A stretch of DNA of 64,000 bases, taken from Marinomonas algicola. Its GTDB lineage: Bacteria > Pseudomonadota > Gammaproteobacteria > Pseudomonadales > Marinomonadaceae. Location: contig NZ_CP061941.1 in the NCBI RefSeq assembly GCF_014805825.1, positions 3,658,001 to 3,722,000 on the forward strand. Direction: 5' to 3'. A model generated the notes under the pieces. That model searched no databases, was not told where the DNA came from, and was given only the letters and a program-made list of their open reading frames with translations. The translations under genes and the position numbers were made by a program. Positions 55,920 to 64,000 of this stretch are shown in pieces. Within the stretch, counting starts at the first letter, position 1, and each line of letters begins with the position of its first letter.

Positions 55920-56531
55920 ATGGACATAATAACCTGGCTGTCTTTAATCGCCATTTGCGTCATGGGGGCCATTTCACCAGGTCCAAGCTTAGCCGTAATA
56001 CTCCGAGTTTCCATTTCTCAATCTCCCTTGCATGGCGTAGTTGCCGCCTTGGCTCACGGTTTAGGTATTGGATTTTGGGCGTTTTTGACGTTACAAGGCC
56101 TGGCTTTACTGATTGAACAACATCAGACGGCATTTTCTATTCTTACCTTATTGGGTGGACTTTATTTAGTCTGGCTTGGTATCAAATCCATACGTTATGC
56201 GGGTAAATCAGAAGAAACTAAAATAGAAGCCATCAAATCTTCCTATTGGGAATCCGTCCGTGACGGTTTAATGATTGCCTTAATGAACCCCAAAGCTGCA
56301 CTTTTTTTCCTGGCTTTATTTAGCCAATTGATTAATGGTGAAATGACCCCTCTAATAAAAGTCCAAGTCTGGATGACCGTAGTGACAATTGATAGTCTTT
56401 GGTATATTTTGGTGGCGCTATTACTTGCGGGTGGGCCTGTTTTACCTTGGCTACGGAAAAATTTAATTTGGGTAGACAGAACAATGGGAGGATTATTGAT
56501 GGTGATAGGTTTAAAAGTCATTATCGGTTAA
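55920..56531 (+). CDS. LysE family amino-acid/metabolite exporter
   Basis: The product is a 203-aa inner-membrane protein with six helices. RhtB/LysE hallmarks are ICVMGAISPGPSLAVILRVSIS near the N-terminus, LGGLYLVWLGIKSIR near residue 75, and MIALMNPKAALFFLALFSQLI near 120. It exports amino acids or related small molecules; the substrate is not readable. No ribosome site is distinctive. The TauE-type permease gene follows after 137 bp. Confidence 0.92.
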   Translation: MDIITWLSLIAICVMGAISPGPSLAVILRVSISQSPLHGVVAALAHGLGIGFWAFLTLQGLALLIEQHQTAFSILTLLGGLYLVWLGIKSIRYAGKSEETKIEAIKSSYWESVRDGLMIALMNPKAALFFLALFSQLINGEMTPLIKVQVWMTVVTIDSLWYILVALLLAGGPVLPWLRKNLIWVDRTMGGLLMVIGLKVIIG

Positions 56532-56668
56532 TGGCTTTGCCAATATCACCTCATAAAAAACCTCTTAGGTTTAATAAATCACTGATATTCATAAACAAAA
56601 TAACCTATAAATACAAGAACGACAGTCAGTCTAGATCTACTCTCAGGTTAACAATAAGGCGTCCGTAA

Positions 56669-57418
56669 ATGAGTGAAATCCCCTTCGTTCTGTTAGCATT
56701 TTTTGTGTTAGGCAGCTACGTACAAACCATCACCGGTTTTGCCTTTGGCTTAGTCGTCATGAGTGCAGCGGCTTTATTTTCTCTAGTATCTCTTGAGGTA
56801 GCGGCCTTTTCTGTTAGCGTATTGAGTTTGCTGAATTGTGTAACGGGGTTGGCGGGAGGCTTATGGCGGCAGGTGAATAGAAAGATATTATTCGCCTTCT
56901 TTTTAAGCAGTATTCCGGCAACCGTTTTTGGCGTTTATCTGCTTGGTAGCTTGGATGATGATGCCTTGCACTGGTTACAATTAATGCTAGGGCTTACCAT
57001 CATACTAGCCTGTGGTATGAGCTTACTTAAACCGAAAAAAAACGAATCCCACTCACCATCATGGGCCTTTTTCCTTTGTGGCGGCTTTGCCGGGATTTTG
57101 GGGGGCTTATTTGCAACGGCTGGCCCACCAATATCTTATTTAATGTATCGGCAGCCCGTATCTCTGAACGTAATCAGGGCGTCATTACTGGGGATCTTTG
57201 TGTTTTCTTGTTTATCTCGAATTGGTATAACCACGCTAGCAGGTCAAGTAACCATGGAGATGATATGGCTAAGTGCGTTAGGGCTGCCTTGCGTCTTTAT
57301 AACCACCTTATTGGCAAAACGTTATCCTCCAAATGTCTCACCTGAAGTGATTAAACGTGTTGCCATGGTTTTACTGCTTTTATCTGGGGTCAGTCTGGCA
57401 CTAAAAGCCATTTTTTAA
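56669..57418 (+). CDS. TauE/SafE family membrane protein
   Basis: The product is 249 aa with 7-8 hydrophobic segments. The repeat motif of the family appears twice: GSYVQTITGFAFGLVVMSAA near the N-terminus and GGFAGILGGLFATAGPPISYLMY near residue 135. Members export sulfite, sulfoacetate or other organosulfur anions. The substrate here is unknown. It may be co-transcribed with the LysE gene upstream. Confidence 0.88.
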   Translation: MSEIPFVLLAFFVLGSYVQTITGFAFGLVVMSAAALFSLVSLEVAAFSVSVLSLLNCVTGLAGGLWRQVNRKILFAFFLSSIPATVFGVYLLGSLDDDALHWLQLMLGLTIILACGMSLLKPKKNESHSPSWAFFLCGGFAGILGGLFATAGPPISYLMYRQPVSLNVIRASLLGIFVFSCLSRIGITTLAGQVTMEMIWLSALGLPCVFITTLLAKRYPPNVSPEVIKRVAMVLLLLSGVSLALKAIF

Positions 57419-57617
57419 GTGTGTATTAGGCCAAAAAACCAGCGCTTTTTTATATTATAAACCTTTCTTATATCGATCGCTCATTTGCTTTTGAGTTTCT
57501 ATTTATCCATCTAGCTCCTCTGCACTGTCATCGCACCATCGTATGTTGGTCGATTGAAGTAATCAGGATTGTCATTCATCATTACGGGGGTCACACATCC
57601 AATAAAAAATAATCAAG

Positions 57618-59309
57618 TTAAGAAGGTAACTGTGCGTTCCAGCACTGTTGATAGGCTTTCACTAATACTGTTAAGTCAGGCTTACAAACAGCACGACTTA
57701 AACGACCTTTAAGCTTCAAACTTTTATTTGATAAGAGGGCCGCACCAGCGGATGTACCTGTTACATCACGAGAGGCATAGATTTCACTCTCTTTCCTAAG
57801 GCTAGCCAAAATCGATAAAAAATGGGCATTTTTACTGAATGCACCTTCAATAATGACAGTATCACTAGCCCGAGTAAGGGAGAGGCAATAGTCCGTCATT
57901 AAAGCAACATAAACATCCGCCAAAGCCGACTGTTGCGCTGAAGTTAATATTGTGGCCTCTGGTAAAATACGACCCACATTCTGAGCAAAAGGACCTCCGC
58001 CTTTAGCATACGAAGGCATGGCCATAATCTGTTTGTCCAGTATAAAAACGATGTCATCCATTGTTGCTGGTGTATCGCTTCTCAAGGCTTCCCATTCACG
58101 CCCCCCCATAAAACGGATGGTTGGTGTGGCTCGCCCAAGAGCATCCACATTAGCTAACATATCTTTATTTTCATCTAAACTTTCCAGTTTACCATTCACC
58201 GTGGCTATCACAGTCCAAGTACCACTGGAAATAACCGTCAACGTTTCTTTGGGTTGACCTAGATAAGGAACTAAAGAAGCATTGCTATCGTGTATGCCAT
58301 TAAAAATCACACATTCTTTTGGTAACCCTAGCAATTGGGCTAATTCAGGACGAATTTCCCCTAACTTCGCGCCCGTTTCCAGTACCGGTGGAAATAAATT
58401 AGTCCAACCTTGCTCATTACTCATTGTAGAGTAATGACAAGTAGTTGGATTCCATAGGTCGGTATGGCAACCTAACGACGTTACTTCTGCCACCTTATTT
58501 CCCGATAACTTGAATCCCCAGTATTGAGGATACAGTAACAAACTGGACACTTGAAAAAACTCGTGAGGATACGTTTTTTGCAGCCAAAACAATTGTTTCC
58601 CGAGATTTAAACCTTGAGGCAGCAAAGGACTAAAGGTTTCGTTAAATTCTGGACGAGCCGCCTTGTAAGACTCCGTACAATCATCAACGCCTGTAAATTC
58701 ATAATCTAAAATAGGCATGGCAAGATCGTCACCAGACATACAGGCAACCGTCGCTCCATGAGTGGTAATCGCAATACTAGAAATGTAATACACCAGAGCC
58801 AAACGAGAAAGTTCTGTTTGGATCCAAGCCCAAATACCATCATGATCAATATGCGGATACAATCCAGTGTTTATAACTTGATTAACTCGCTTAGCCACTT
58901 TTAACAATTGCCCTGTTTGAGCGTCCATTAAGCAAATTTTTATATTTGTTTTGCCTATATCTAAAACGGCCACAACGTGTATTTTCACCGTTTCCTCAAC
59001 ATTAAATCGAAAAACTTCAGTGAGCTGAGTAGATAAAGGCTCAAAGGACGCTTCTTTGGTCTCCATAATGTCGGCCATATGCTCCCACCATCGTTGCATG
59101 ACAGGATCATCAGAAAGAGCGGATCTATCTAAGTCTTCCGCATCAAACGTGGCATACAAGCGGTTGTTTCGTTCATCTAAATAAATGAAATAGTTTTTAA
59201 TACCATGTAACCTTAAGTGGTCCGCTAATTCTGACCATAACTCATCATGACGTTTTTTGTATTCTGAAGCACAACCTTCATTCAAATACATAACGGATGC
59301 GTATTTCAT
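57618..59309 (-). CDS. rhaUK: Fused L-rhamnose mutarotase - FGGY sugar kinase (RhaU-RhaK)
   Basis: A single 563-aa frame. Residues 1-103 match L-rhamnose mutarotase (MYLNEGCASEYKKRHDELW, GIKNYFIYLDERNNRLYATF, VMQRWWEHMADIM, TEVFRF). Residues 112-560 are an FGGY-family kinase (VLDIGKTNIKICLMDA, ITTHGATVAC, YEFTGVDDC, GIHDSNASLVPY, VISSGTWTVIA, GTSAGAALLS). In Rhizobium these are separate genes, rhaU and rhaK, after rhaSTPQ. Here GTG at codon 108, with GAGGA six bases upstream, looks like a relic or active internal start of the kinase. The ATG at 59309 overlaps the permease stop (ATGA). The kinase probably phosphorylates imported rhamnose or its isomer. Confidence 0.9.
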   Translation of the reverse strand: MKYASVMYLNEGCASEYKKRHDELWSELADHLRLHGIKNYFIYLDERNNRLYATFDAEDLDRSALSDDPVMQRWWEHMADIMETKEASFEPLSTQLTEVFRFNVEETVKIHVVAVLDIGKTNIKICLMDAQTGQLLKVAKRVNQVINTGLYPHIDHDGIWAWIQTELSRLALVYYISSIAITTHGATVACMSGDDLAMPILDYEFTGVDDCTESYKAARPEFNETFSPLLPQGLNLGKQLFWLQKTYPHEFFQVSSLLLYPQYWGFKLSGNKVAEVTSLGCHTDLWNPTTCHYSTMSNEQGWTNLFPPVLETGAKLGEIRPELAQLLGLPKECVIFNGIHDSNASLVPYLGQPKETLTVISSGTWTVIATVNGKLESLDENKDMLANVDALGRATPTIRFMGGREWEALRSDTPATMDDIVFILDKQIMAMPSYAKGGGPFAQNVGRILPEATILTSAQQSALADVYVALMTDYCLSLTRASDTVIIEGAFSKNAHFLSILASLRKESEIYASRDVTGTSAGAALLSNKSLKLKGRLSRAVCKPDLTVLVKAYQQCWNAQLPS

Positions 59310-60310
59310 GAAAGCCTCATCCTTTTAACTTTATACCGTTTGATTAAGACCGGTAAACTCACGACAAACATAAGCATTAAGCCAACGATAATGGTCATCA
59401 CAATACCCGGAATATTCAATAACCCCATACCAAACGTTACCATTCCCATCAGTACGACCGCTAATACAACGCCACAAATCGTGCCACTGCCTCCCAAGAT
59501 ACTAACGCCACCTAAAACCACCATAGTAATAATACTCAATTCCCAACCCATAGCGATACTTGGACGAGTACTTCCAAGACGTGAAGTTAACAAAACGGCT
59601 GCGATACCCGACATAACACCGACTAATATAAATAAAACCAGCCTATGACGATCAACGTTGATACCAGAATAATAAGACGCCGTTGGATTATTTCCTATGG
59701 CAAAGGTATAACGACCAAATACAGTACGATGAAGTAACCAATAAAAGACTAAAGAAAAAACTAAAAAAACCATAAATTCAAACGAAAGTACCCAATACAC
59801 ATACCCCTGACCAAAGTAATCAAAGCCATCGGGGTATTCCTTTATAACGGTATCTCCCAAAATGATATAGCTAATACCACGGAACAAACTCATGGTGCCA
59901 ATCGTTACCACAATAGATGGAATATTAAATCTGGTAACCAATATCCCATTAACAGACCCACATGCGGCCCCCACAAAAATACCTGCGATCACAACCAGAT
60001 ATAATGGTGCCCCCATTTGAGCAACCATCCCCATCATGGTGCTCGATAGCGAGATAATCGCGGCCACTGAAATATCAATTTCACGTGCAATGATTAACAT
60101 TGCCATTGGTAAAGCAATTAGGGCCTTTTCAGTAAAGTTGAACGTGGCGTCGGATAAGTTCCAAGGATCTAGAAAATAAGGCGACAAAAACGAGTTCATG
60201 ACGCACACGCCTAATAGGATCAAAATGAGAAATGTTTCCCAACGAAATAATTTATTCAATTTGCCAACAGGTAGAAAATCAGGGACGTTGTTCTTTGTTA
60301 TTGTATTCAT
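59306..60310 (-). CDS. rhaQ: Rhamnose ABC transporter permease RhaQ-type
   Basis: The product is a 334-aa RbsC-family permease with about 9-10 helices. Signature segments are MAMLIIAREIDISVAAIISLSSTMMG, GSVNGILVTRFNIPSIVVTIGTMSLFRG, and WELSIITMVVLGGVSILGGSGT (the EAA-like coupling loop region). The start ATG 60310 has GAGAGG six bases upstream; the longer frame to 60406 overlaps rhaP. It pairs with the adjacent permease to form a heterodimeric channel. Confidence 0.88.
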   Translation of the reverse strand: MNTITKNNVPDFLPVGKLNKLFRWETFLILILLGVCVMNSFLSPYFLDPWNLSDATFNFTEKALIALPMAMLIIAREIDISVAAIISLSSTMMGMVAQMGAPLYLVVIAGIFVGAACGSVNGILVTRFNIPSIVVTIGTMSLFRGISYIILGDTVIKEYPDGFDYFGQGYVYWVLSFEFMVFLVFSLVFYWLLHRTVFGRYTFAIGNNPTASYYSGINVDRHRLVLFILVGVMSGIAAVLLTSRLGSTRPSIAMGWELSIITMVVLGGVSILGGSGTICGVVLAVVLMGMVTFGMGLLNIPGIVMTIIVGLMLMFVVSLPVLIKRYKVKRMRLS

Positions 60311-60323
60311 TTCATACCTCTCA

Positions 60324-61322
60324 TTAAGAATTGGAAAAGCGATTAGGATCAGTAACTTTACGAAGAATGATACGGCCCTTTTTAATACCAGAACGAGAAT
60401 TAGCAATCACGGCGATAATAATCACGGCACCCGAAATCGCCATTTGCCAAAATGGAGATACGCCAATAATAGGTAAAGCATTATTAACAATGCCGATAAA
60501 CATGGCACCTGCGAGCACACCAAACACCGTTCCCATACCTCCCATAATACTGACTCCGCCAATAACACAAGCGGCAACAACTTGCAGTTCAAATCCATTA
60601 GCAACATCCACATAAGCGACAGCAAAACGAGATATCCATAGATAACCACATAGCCCAGCCAGCATGCCTGACACTACAAACGCATAAAACTGTACCTTTC
60701 CAACATTAACACCGGAGTAAAATGCGGCCGTTGGATTACCACCAGCTGAATAAAACGTCCTTCCCCAGACGGTGAAACGTAATGTAAGTAGCATCAAAAT
60801 CAAAAACAATACGGCTAACCATCCGAGCACTGGAACTGATCCAAGTTCGGCTCGAGGAAAAGCAATAAATTCAGGAGACATCTGATGCGAGTTAATCCAA
60901 TTACCATCAGAGAGTAAGAAGGTCATCCCACGGAAAACACTCATGGTACCCAAGGTAATCACGATAGAGGGCACTTTTAGTAACCACACAAATAATCCAT
61001 TAATCGAACCCAATACGGCACCAATCAATAGTGATAAAACAATAATAAACACCATTGGCAGCTCGGGATTCGACTCGTTAACCATAGCAACAACCATGCC
61101 TGTAAAGGCCACATTAGCGGCAACAGACAAATCAATACAGCGGGTAATAATGACCAGCATTTGACCAAGCGCTAGAATAATTAAGATAGAGGTGTCATTA
61201 AATACATTAATAACATTCGCTACGCTTATAAAAGTAGGGTTAAGCAGGCCAACACAGAAAAACAAAATCACAACAACGACGCCTAATACCCCTTCTCGAG
61301 AACGTAAAAATGACTTAATCAT
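60324..61322 (-). CDS. rhaP: Rhamnose ABC transporter permease RhaP-type
   Basis: The product is a 332-aa RbsC-family permease: LGQMLVIITRCIDLSVAANVAFTGM, GSINGLFVWLLKVPSIVITLGTMSVFRG, and FELQVVAACVIGGVSIMGGMGTVFG. It is clearly paralogous to the next permease, as expected for RhaP/RhaQ. Its ATG overlaps the stop of the ATPase gene (ATGA) and its stop is 13 bp before the next start, so the operon is tightly coupled. Confidence 0.9.
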   Translation of the reverse strand: MIKSFLRSREGVLGVVVVILFFCVGLLNPTFISVANVINVFNDTSILIILALGQMLVIITRCIDLSVAANVAFTGMVVAMVNESNPELPMVFIIVLSLLIGAVLGSINGLFVWLLKVPSIVITLGTMSVFRGMTFLLSDGNWINSHQMSPEFIAFPRAELGSVPVLGWLAVLFLILMLLTLRFTVWGRTFYSAGGNPTAAFYSGVNVGKVQFYAFVVSGMLAGLCGYLWISRFAVAYVDVANGFELQVVAACVIGGVSIMGGMGTVFGVLAGAMFIGIVNNALPIIGVSPFWQMAISGAVIIIAVIANSRSGIKKGRIILRKVTDPNRFSNS

Positions 61323-62821
61323 ACCTCTGCTCCTCCTGTAGCCATCGAAACCACTAGTTCAGGAGTGGCATCTTCTCTAGAGACTTCACCAACCATTCGG
61401 CCTTCACTCATAACTAAAATACGATCTGACATACCTAATACTTCCGGTAATTCTGATGAAACCATAACCACAGAAAGTCCCAGCTGCACTAATTCTGACA
61501 TAAATTCATGCACGGCCGACTTAGAGCCAATGTCAATGCCTTTGGTTGGTTCATCCAGAATAATGACCTTTGGACCCGTGGCCAACCACTTTGCGATAAC
61601 GATTTTTTGTTGATTACCACCCGACAGGTTACCTACAGGCTCGTTCCAACTAGAAGTTTTTACCTGCAGGCGCGTACCATATTGACGTGATAATTCCAGC
61701 TCCGCCTCACTATTTAACTGACCTCCTTTAGTAATCTTAAACATTTGCGGTAAGCTAATATTTTGGTAAATCGGCAATTCTAGTACCACACCTTGCTTCT
61801 GACGCTCTTCTGGTACATACACAATGCCATTGGCAATCGCTTCTTTAGGCGAGTTTATCGACACCCTTTGACTACCCACTTTAACCTCTCCAGTTATATT
61901 TTGGCTGGTACCAAACAGAGCCTGCATAACTTCTGTACGACCTGAACCTACTAACCCATAGAGACCTAAAATTTCGCCCGTTTTTACATGAAAACTTATG
62001 TCATGAAATTCAGTTGGATGAGAGAGACCTTTCACATCTAAGACCGTATCGCCAATTTCAGCCTCTTGTTTTGGATAGGTTGCTTTAATACTTCGCGCTA
62101 CCATCATTTCAACTAACTGCTCTTCATTTGTATCGGAAATCAATCCTTCCCCAATATAATGACCATCACGAAATACCGTGTAATTGTCAGCAATACGGAA
62201 AATTTCATCAAATTTATGAGTAATAAAGAGAATGGCTTTACCATCTTGTTTAAGTTTGTCTATTAAATCGTACAACTCTTGAATTTCATGGTGGGAAAGG
62301 GCCGCTGTGGGCTCATCAAGAACCACTACCTTAGCGTCAATGGACAAAGCTCGGGCAATCGCTACCATATGCTTTTGACCAATACTTAGCTCCCCCAAAT
62401 TATCTTTTGGGTTAATATTGGCATTTATAGAGGTTAAAATTGATTGGGCATCGATCGCCATACGCTTCCAGTCGATAGCCAACATATTTCTACGAGGATA
62501 ATTCCCTAAAAAAATATTCTCCGCTACGGTCAAATTATCAAACAAAACCGTTTCTTGATGAATGGCCGTAATACCGAGTTGATGAGAGTCCTGCGGAGAG
62601 CTAAATTGTATAGGGGCACCATTAAATAAAATGGTGCCCTCATCAGGCTGATAAATGCCCGTCATAGTCTTTACAAGGGTTGATTTTCCTGCGCCGTTTT
62701 CACCAATCAAAGCCGTTACTTTGCCGGGATAAAGGTTCAGATTCACCTGGTTTAAGGCTTTTACGCCTGGGAAAATTTTACTCACGCCTTGTAAGCTGAA
62801 GATTGGAGTGCCTTCGATCAT
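61319..62821 (-). CDS. rhaT: Rhamnose ABC transporter ATPase RhaT-type
   Basis: The product is a 500-aa double ATP-binding cassette of the sugar (RbsA/MglA) type. Domain 1 has Walker A GENGAGKST (near 40), LSIGQKHMVAIARAL and VVLDEPTAALS. Domain 2 has the usual degenerate P-loop GLVGSGRTE, LSGGNQQKIVIAKWL and IILDEPTKGIDIG. It energises import by the two permeases. Located second in the operon after the binding-protein gene. Confidence 0.93.
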   Translation of the reverse strand: MIEGTPIFSLQGVSKIFPGVKALNQVNLNLYPGKVTALIGENGAGKSTLVKTMTGIYQPDEGTILFNGAPIQFSSPQDSHQLGITAIHQETVLFDNLTVAENIFLGNYPRRNMLAIDWKRMAIDAQSILTSINANINPKDNLGELSIGQKHMVAIARALSIDAKVVVLDEPTAALSHHEIQELYDLIDKLKQDGKAILFITHKFDEIFRIADNYTVFRDGHYIGEGLISDTNEEQLVEMMVARSIKATYPKQEAEIGDTVLDVKGLSHPTEFHDISFHVKTGEILGLYGLVGSGRTEVMQALFGTSQNITGEVKVGSQRVSINSPKEAIANGIVYVPEERQKQGVVLELPIYQNISLPQMFKITKGGQLNSEAELELSRQYGTRLQVKTSSWNEPVGNLSGGNQQKIVIAKWLATGPKVIILDEPTKGIDIGSKSAVHEFMSELVQLGLSVVMVSSELPEVLGMSDRILVMSEGRMVGEVSREDATPELVVSMATGGAEV

Positions 62822-62884
62822 AAGCTTGGCTCTTATTGTTTTTTTATCGCTAGAAATAGAAGTATTAATACACGCGTTTCACTA

Positions 62885-62922
62885 ATTGGGAGAGGTGAGT
62901 CTGCTCACTCACCTCTCCCAAT
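62885..62922 (-). terminator. Intercistronic 16-bp hairpin between rhaS and rhaT
   Basis: ATTGGGAGAGGTGAGT (62885-62900) and its exact complement (62907-62922) flank a CTGCTC loop. It lies directly after the binding-protein gene. There is no long T-run, so it probably protects the rhaS mRNA end or partly terminates, raising RhaS over the membrane parts. Confidence 0.85.
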
Positions 62923-62933
62923 GAATTTACGGC

Positions 62934-63929
62934 TTAGAAAACAGAAGAAAATGCATCCACATTAGAGGCATCGTAAACAAAAGGATCAGACATAGCACCG
63001 TCTCCACTTTCATCCAGTTTTAATTCACCCATACGACCCATTGGTACAGCGGTTTTAGTGTGATTTCCTTTAACCAAATTGTACGCCACCATAGTGGCAG
63101 AATAACCTAAGTCGATAGGGTTCCAGATAGCAAAATTGTGTACAGCTCCGCTATGAACATGACCAGCTAACTCCGAAGGTAACCCTAAGCCTGTAACAAA
63201 TACTTTGCCAACTAACCCAAGGTCTGTCACCGCTTGTGCTGCGGCTAGAATCCCTACGGTTGTTGGAGCAACAATAACGTCTAGATCAGGGTGATTTTTA
63301 ATCAATGCGACGGCTTCACGAAAGCTCTTATCAGCTAAATCGTCACCATATACAGTATCAACCAGTTTCAGGTTTGAAAACTCAGGCAGGGATTTTTTCA
63401 TTTCATCAATCCAAATGTTTTGATTGGTCGATGTAGGGGTTGCACTTAAGATAGCAAAAGTGCCAGAGGACTTACCTTTTTGAACAACGGCATCCGCTGC
63501 CAATTTGACGTTCATACGCCCAATCAAACGGTTGCTAGAAGGATTAAGATGCACTTGACGACCCTTTTTACCCACACCTGAATCCCAAGAAATGACTTTA
63601 ATACCTCGTTGTTGAGCTTTTTTAAGGGAAGGAACAAGGGCATCGGTATCATTGGCAGACACCGCAATGGCGTCGACACGCTGTGCGATCAAGGAATTGA
63701 TGATTTCAATTTGACCTTCTGCCGTAGTGGACGTTGGGCCCGTATAAATAATTTCAACATCACCGAGTTCTTTCTTAGCCTCTTCAGCACCACGATGCGC
63801 GGCTTCAAAGAAACCAATACCCAAGGCTTTAACTAATAAAGCAACACGTACTTCATCAGCTGCAAACGAATGTGATGCGACTAATGTAGAACAAGCTAGA
63901 ACCAGTGATTTTACTAGAGTACTTTTCAT
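62934..63929 (-). CDS. rhaS: Rhamnose ABC transporter substrate-binding protein RhaS-type
   Basis: The product is about 331 aa with a signal peptide (MKSTLVKSLVLACSTLVASHSFAADE). Type I sugar-binding fold: VRVALLVKALGIGFFEAAHRGAEEA, RVDAIAVSANDTDALVPSLKKAQ, VISWDSGVGKKGRQVHLNPSSN, and PDLDVIVAPTTVGILAAAQAV. It binds the sugar in the periplasm. ATG 63929 has GGAG six bases upstream; the frame extends to 63959 without support. Rhamnose is assigned from the fused mutarotase-kinase at the operon end and the gene order; the protein itself is also like AI-2/LsrB relatives. Confidence 0.87.
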   Translation of the reverse strand: MKSTLVKSLVLACSTLVASHSFAADEVRVALLVKALGIGFFEAAHRGAEEAKKELGDVEIIYTGPTSTTAEGQIEIINSLIAQRVDAIAVSANDTDALVPSLKKAQQRGIKVISWDSGVGKKGRQVHLNPSSNRLIGRMNVKLAADAVVQKGKSSGTFAILSATPTSTNQNIWIDEMKKSLPEFSNLKLVDTVYGDDLADKSFREAVALIKNHPDLDVIVAPTTVGILAAAQAVTDLGLVGKVFVTGLGLPSELAGHVHSGAVHNFAIWNPIDLGYSATMVAYNLVKGNHTKTAVPMGRMGELKLDESGDGAMSDPFVYDASNVDAFSSVF

Positions 63930-64000
63930 TATTATCTCCAAGAGTGCGTCCATCACCAACGGTTGCTTAAGGCAATATTGTGGATCTGAGCCGCATATTA
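63930..64000. other. Upstream region of rhaS
   Basis: Promoter-side sequence cut by the window end; nothing distinctive seen. Confidence 0.3.

Overview
The window looks like a chromosomal segment of a marine gammaproteobacterium of the Oceanospirillales type, most likely Marinomonas or a close relative. This is inferred from the gene content: TRAP and tripartite tricarboxylate transporters, an urt-ure block, a rhizobial-style rhamnose ABC transporter, c-di-GMP and chemotaxis sensors, AT-rich spacers and Zur- and Pho-box-like sites. No taxonomic search was run. No rRNA, tRNA, CRISPR array or intact insertion sequence was recognised.

Layout. 1-1.9 kb: a TRAP transporter operon (dctP-dctQ-dctM, minus strand; dctM cut by the window edge) behind two GTTACCGGTAAC palindromes. 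2.3-7.2 kb: a BASS-family transporter, an alkaline phosphatase with a Pho-box-like site, a DUF4197 protein and a lipoprotein. 7.3-14.6 kb: a large hybrid histidine kinase divergent from a REC-PAS-GGDEF-EAL regulator whose GGDEF motif is degenerate. 14.8-24.9 kb: an FAD monooxygenase with an added zinc-finger-like N-terminus, a chemotaxis receptor, a DUF1826 gene behind a near-perfect Zur box, a P-loop kinase, an AT-rich islet with a Gly-rich small peptide and a two-helix membrane protein, a DUF1479 dioxygenase-like gene with a divergent ROK regulator, and an exported protein of unknown function.

25-35 kb: a carbon-uptake and quinate/shikimate-type catabolic region. It has a TctCBA transporter, a two-domain 3-dehydroshikimate dehydratase, a PcaQ-like LysR regulator, an AEC carrier and a shikimate dehydrogenase. 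Several decayed genes lie between them: an inositol/ribose-type binding protein, an ArsC, and a GntR-plus-dehydroquinase chimera. 35.7-47.8 kb: the complete urea system. urtABCDE imports urea and ureDA(BC)EFGJ makes and matures urease. The beta and alpha urease subunits form one continuous polypeptide.

48-57.4 kb: single accessory genes: a CatB/Vat-type acetyltransferase, an Old Yellow Enzyme, an SDR, an atypical NAD(P)-binding protein with divergent LysR, an amino-acid-type binding protein, a CSS-motif EAL phosphodiesterase, a LysE exporter and a TauE/SafE permease. 57.6-63.9 kb: a rhaS-T-P-Q rhamnose ABC transporter whose last gene fuses rhamnose mutarotase to an FGGY sugar kinase (RhaU-RhaK).

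Start codons were moved inward from the longest open frame wherever a clear Shine-Dalgarno sequence supports it. Family assignments rest on motifs and remembered family sequences, not on database searches.
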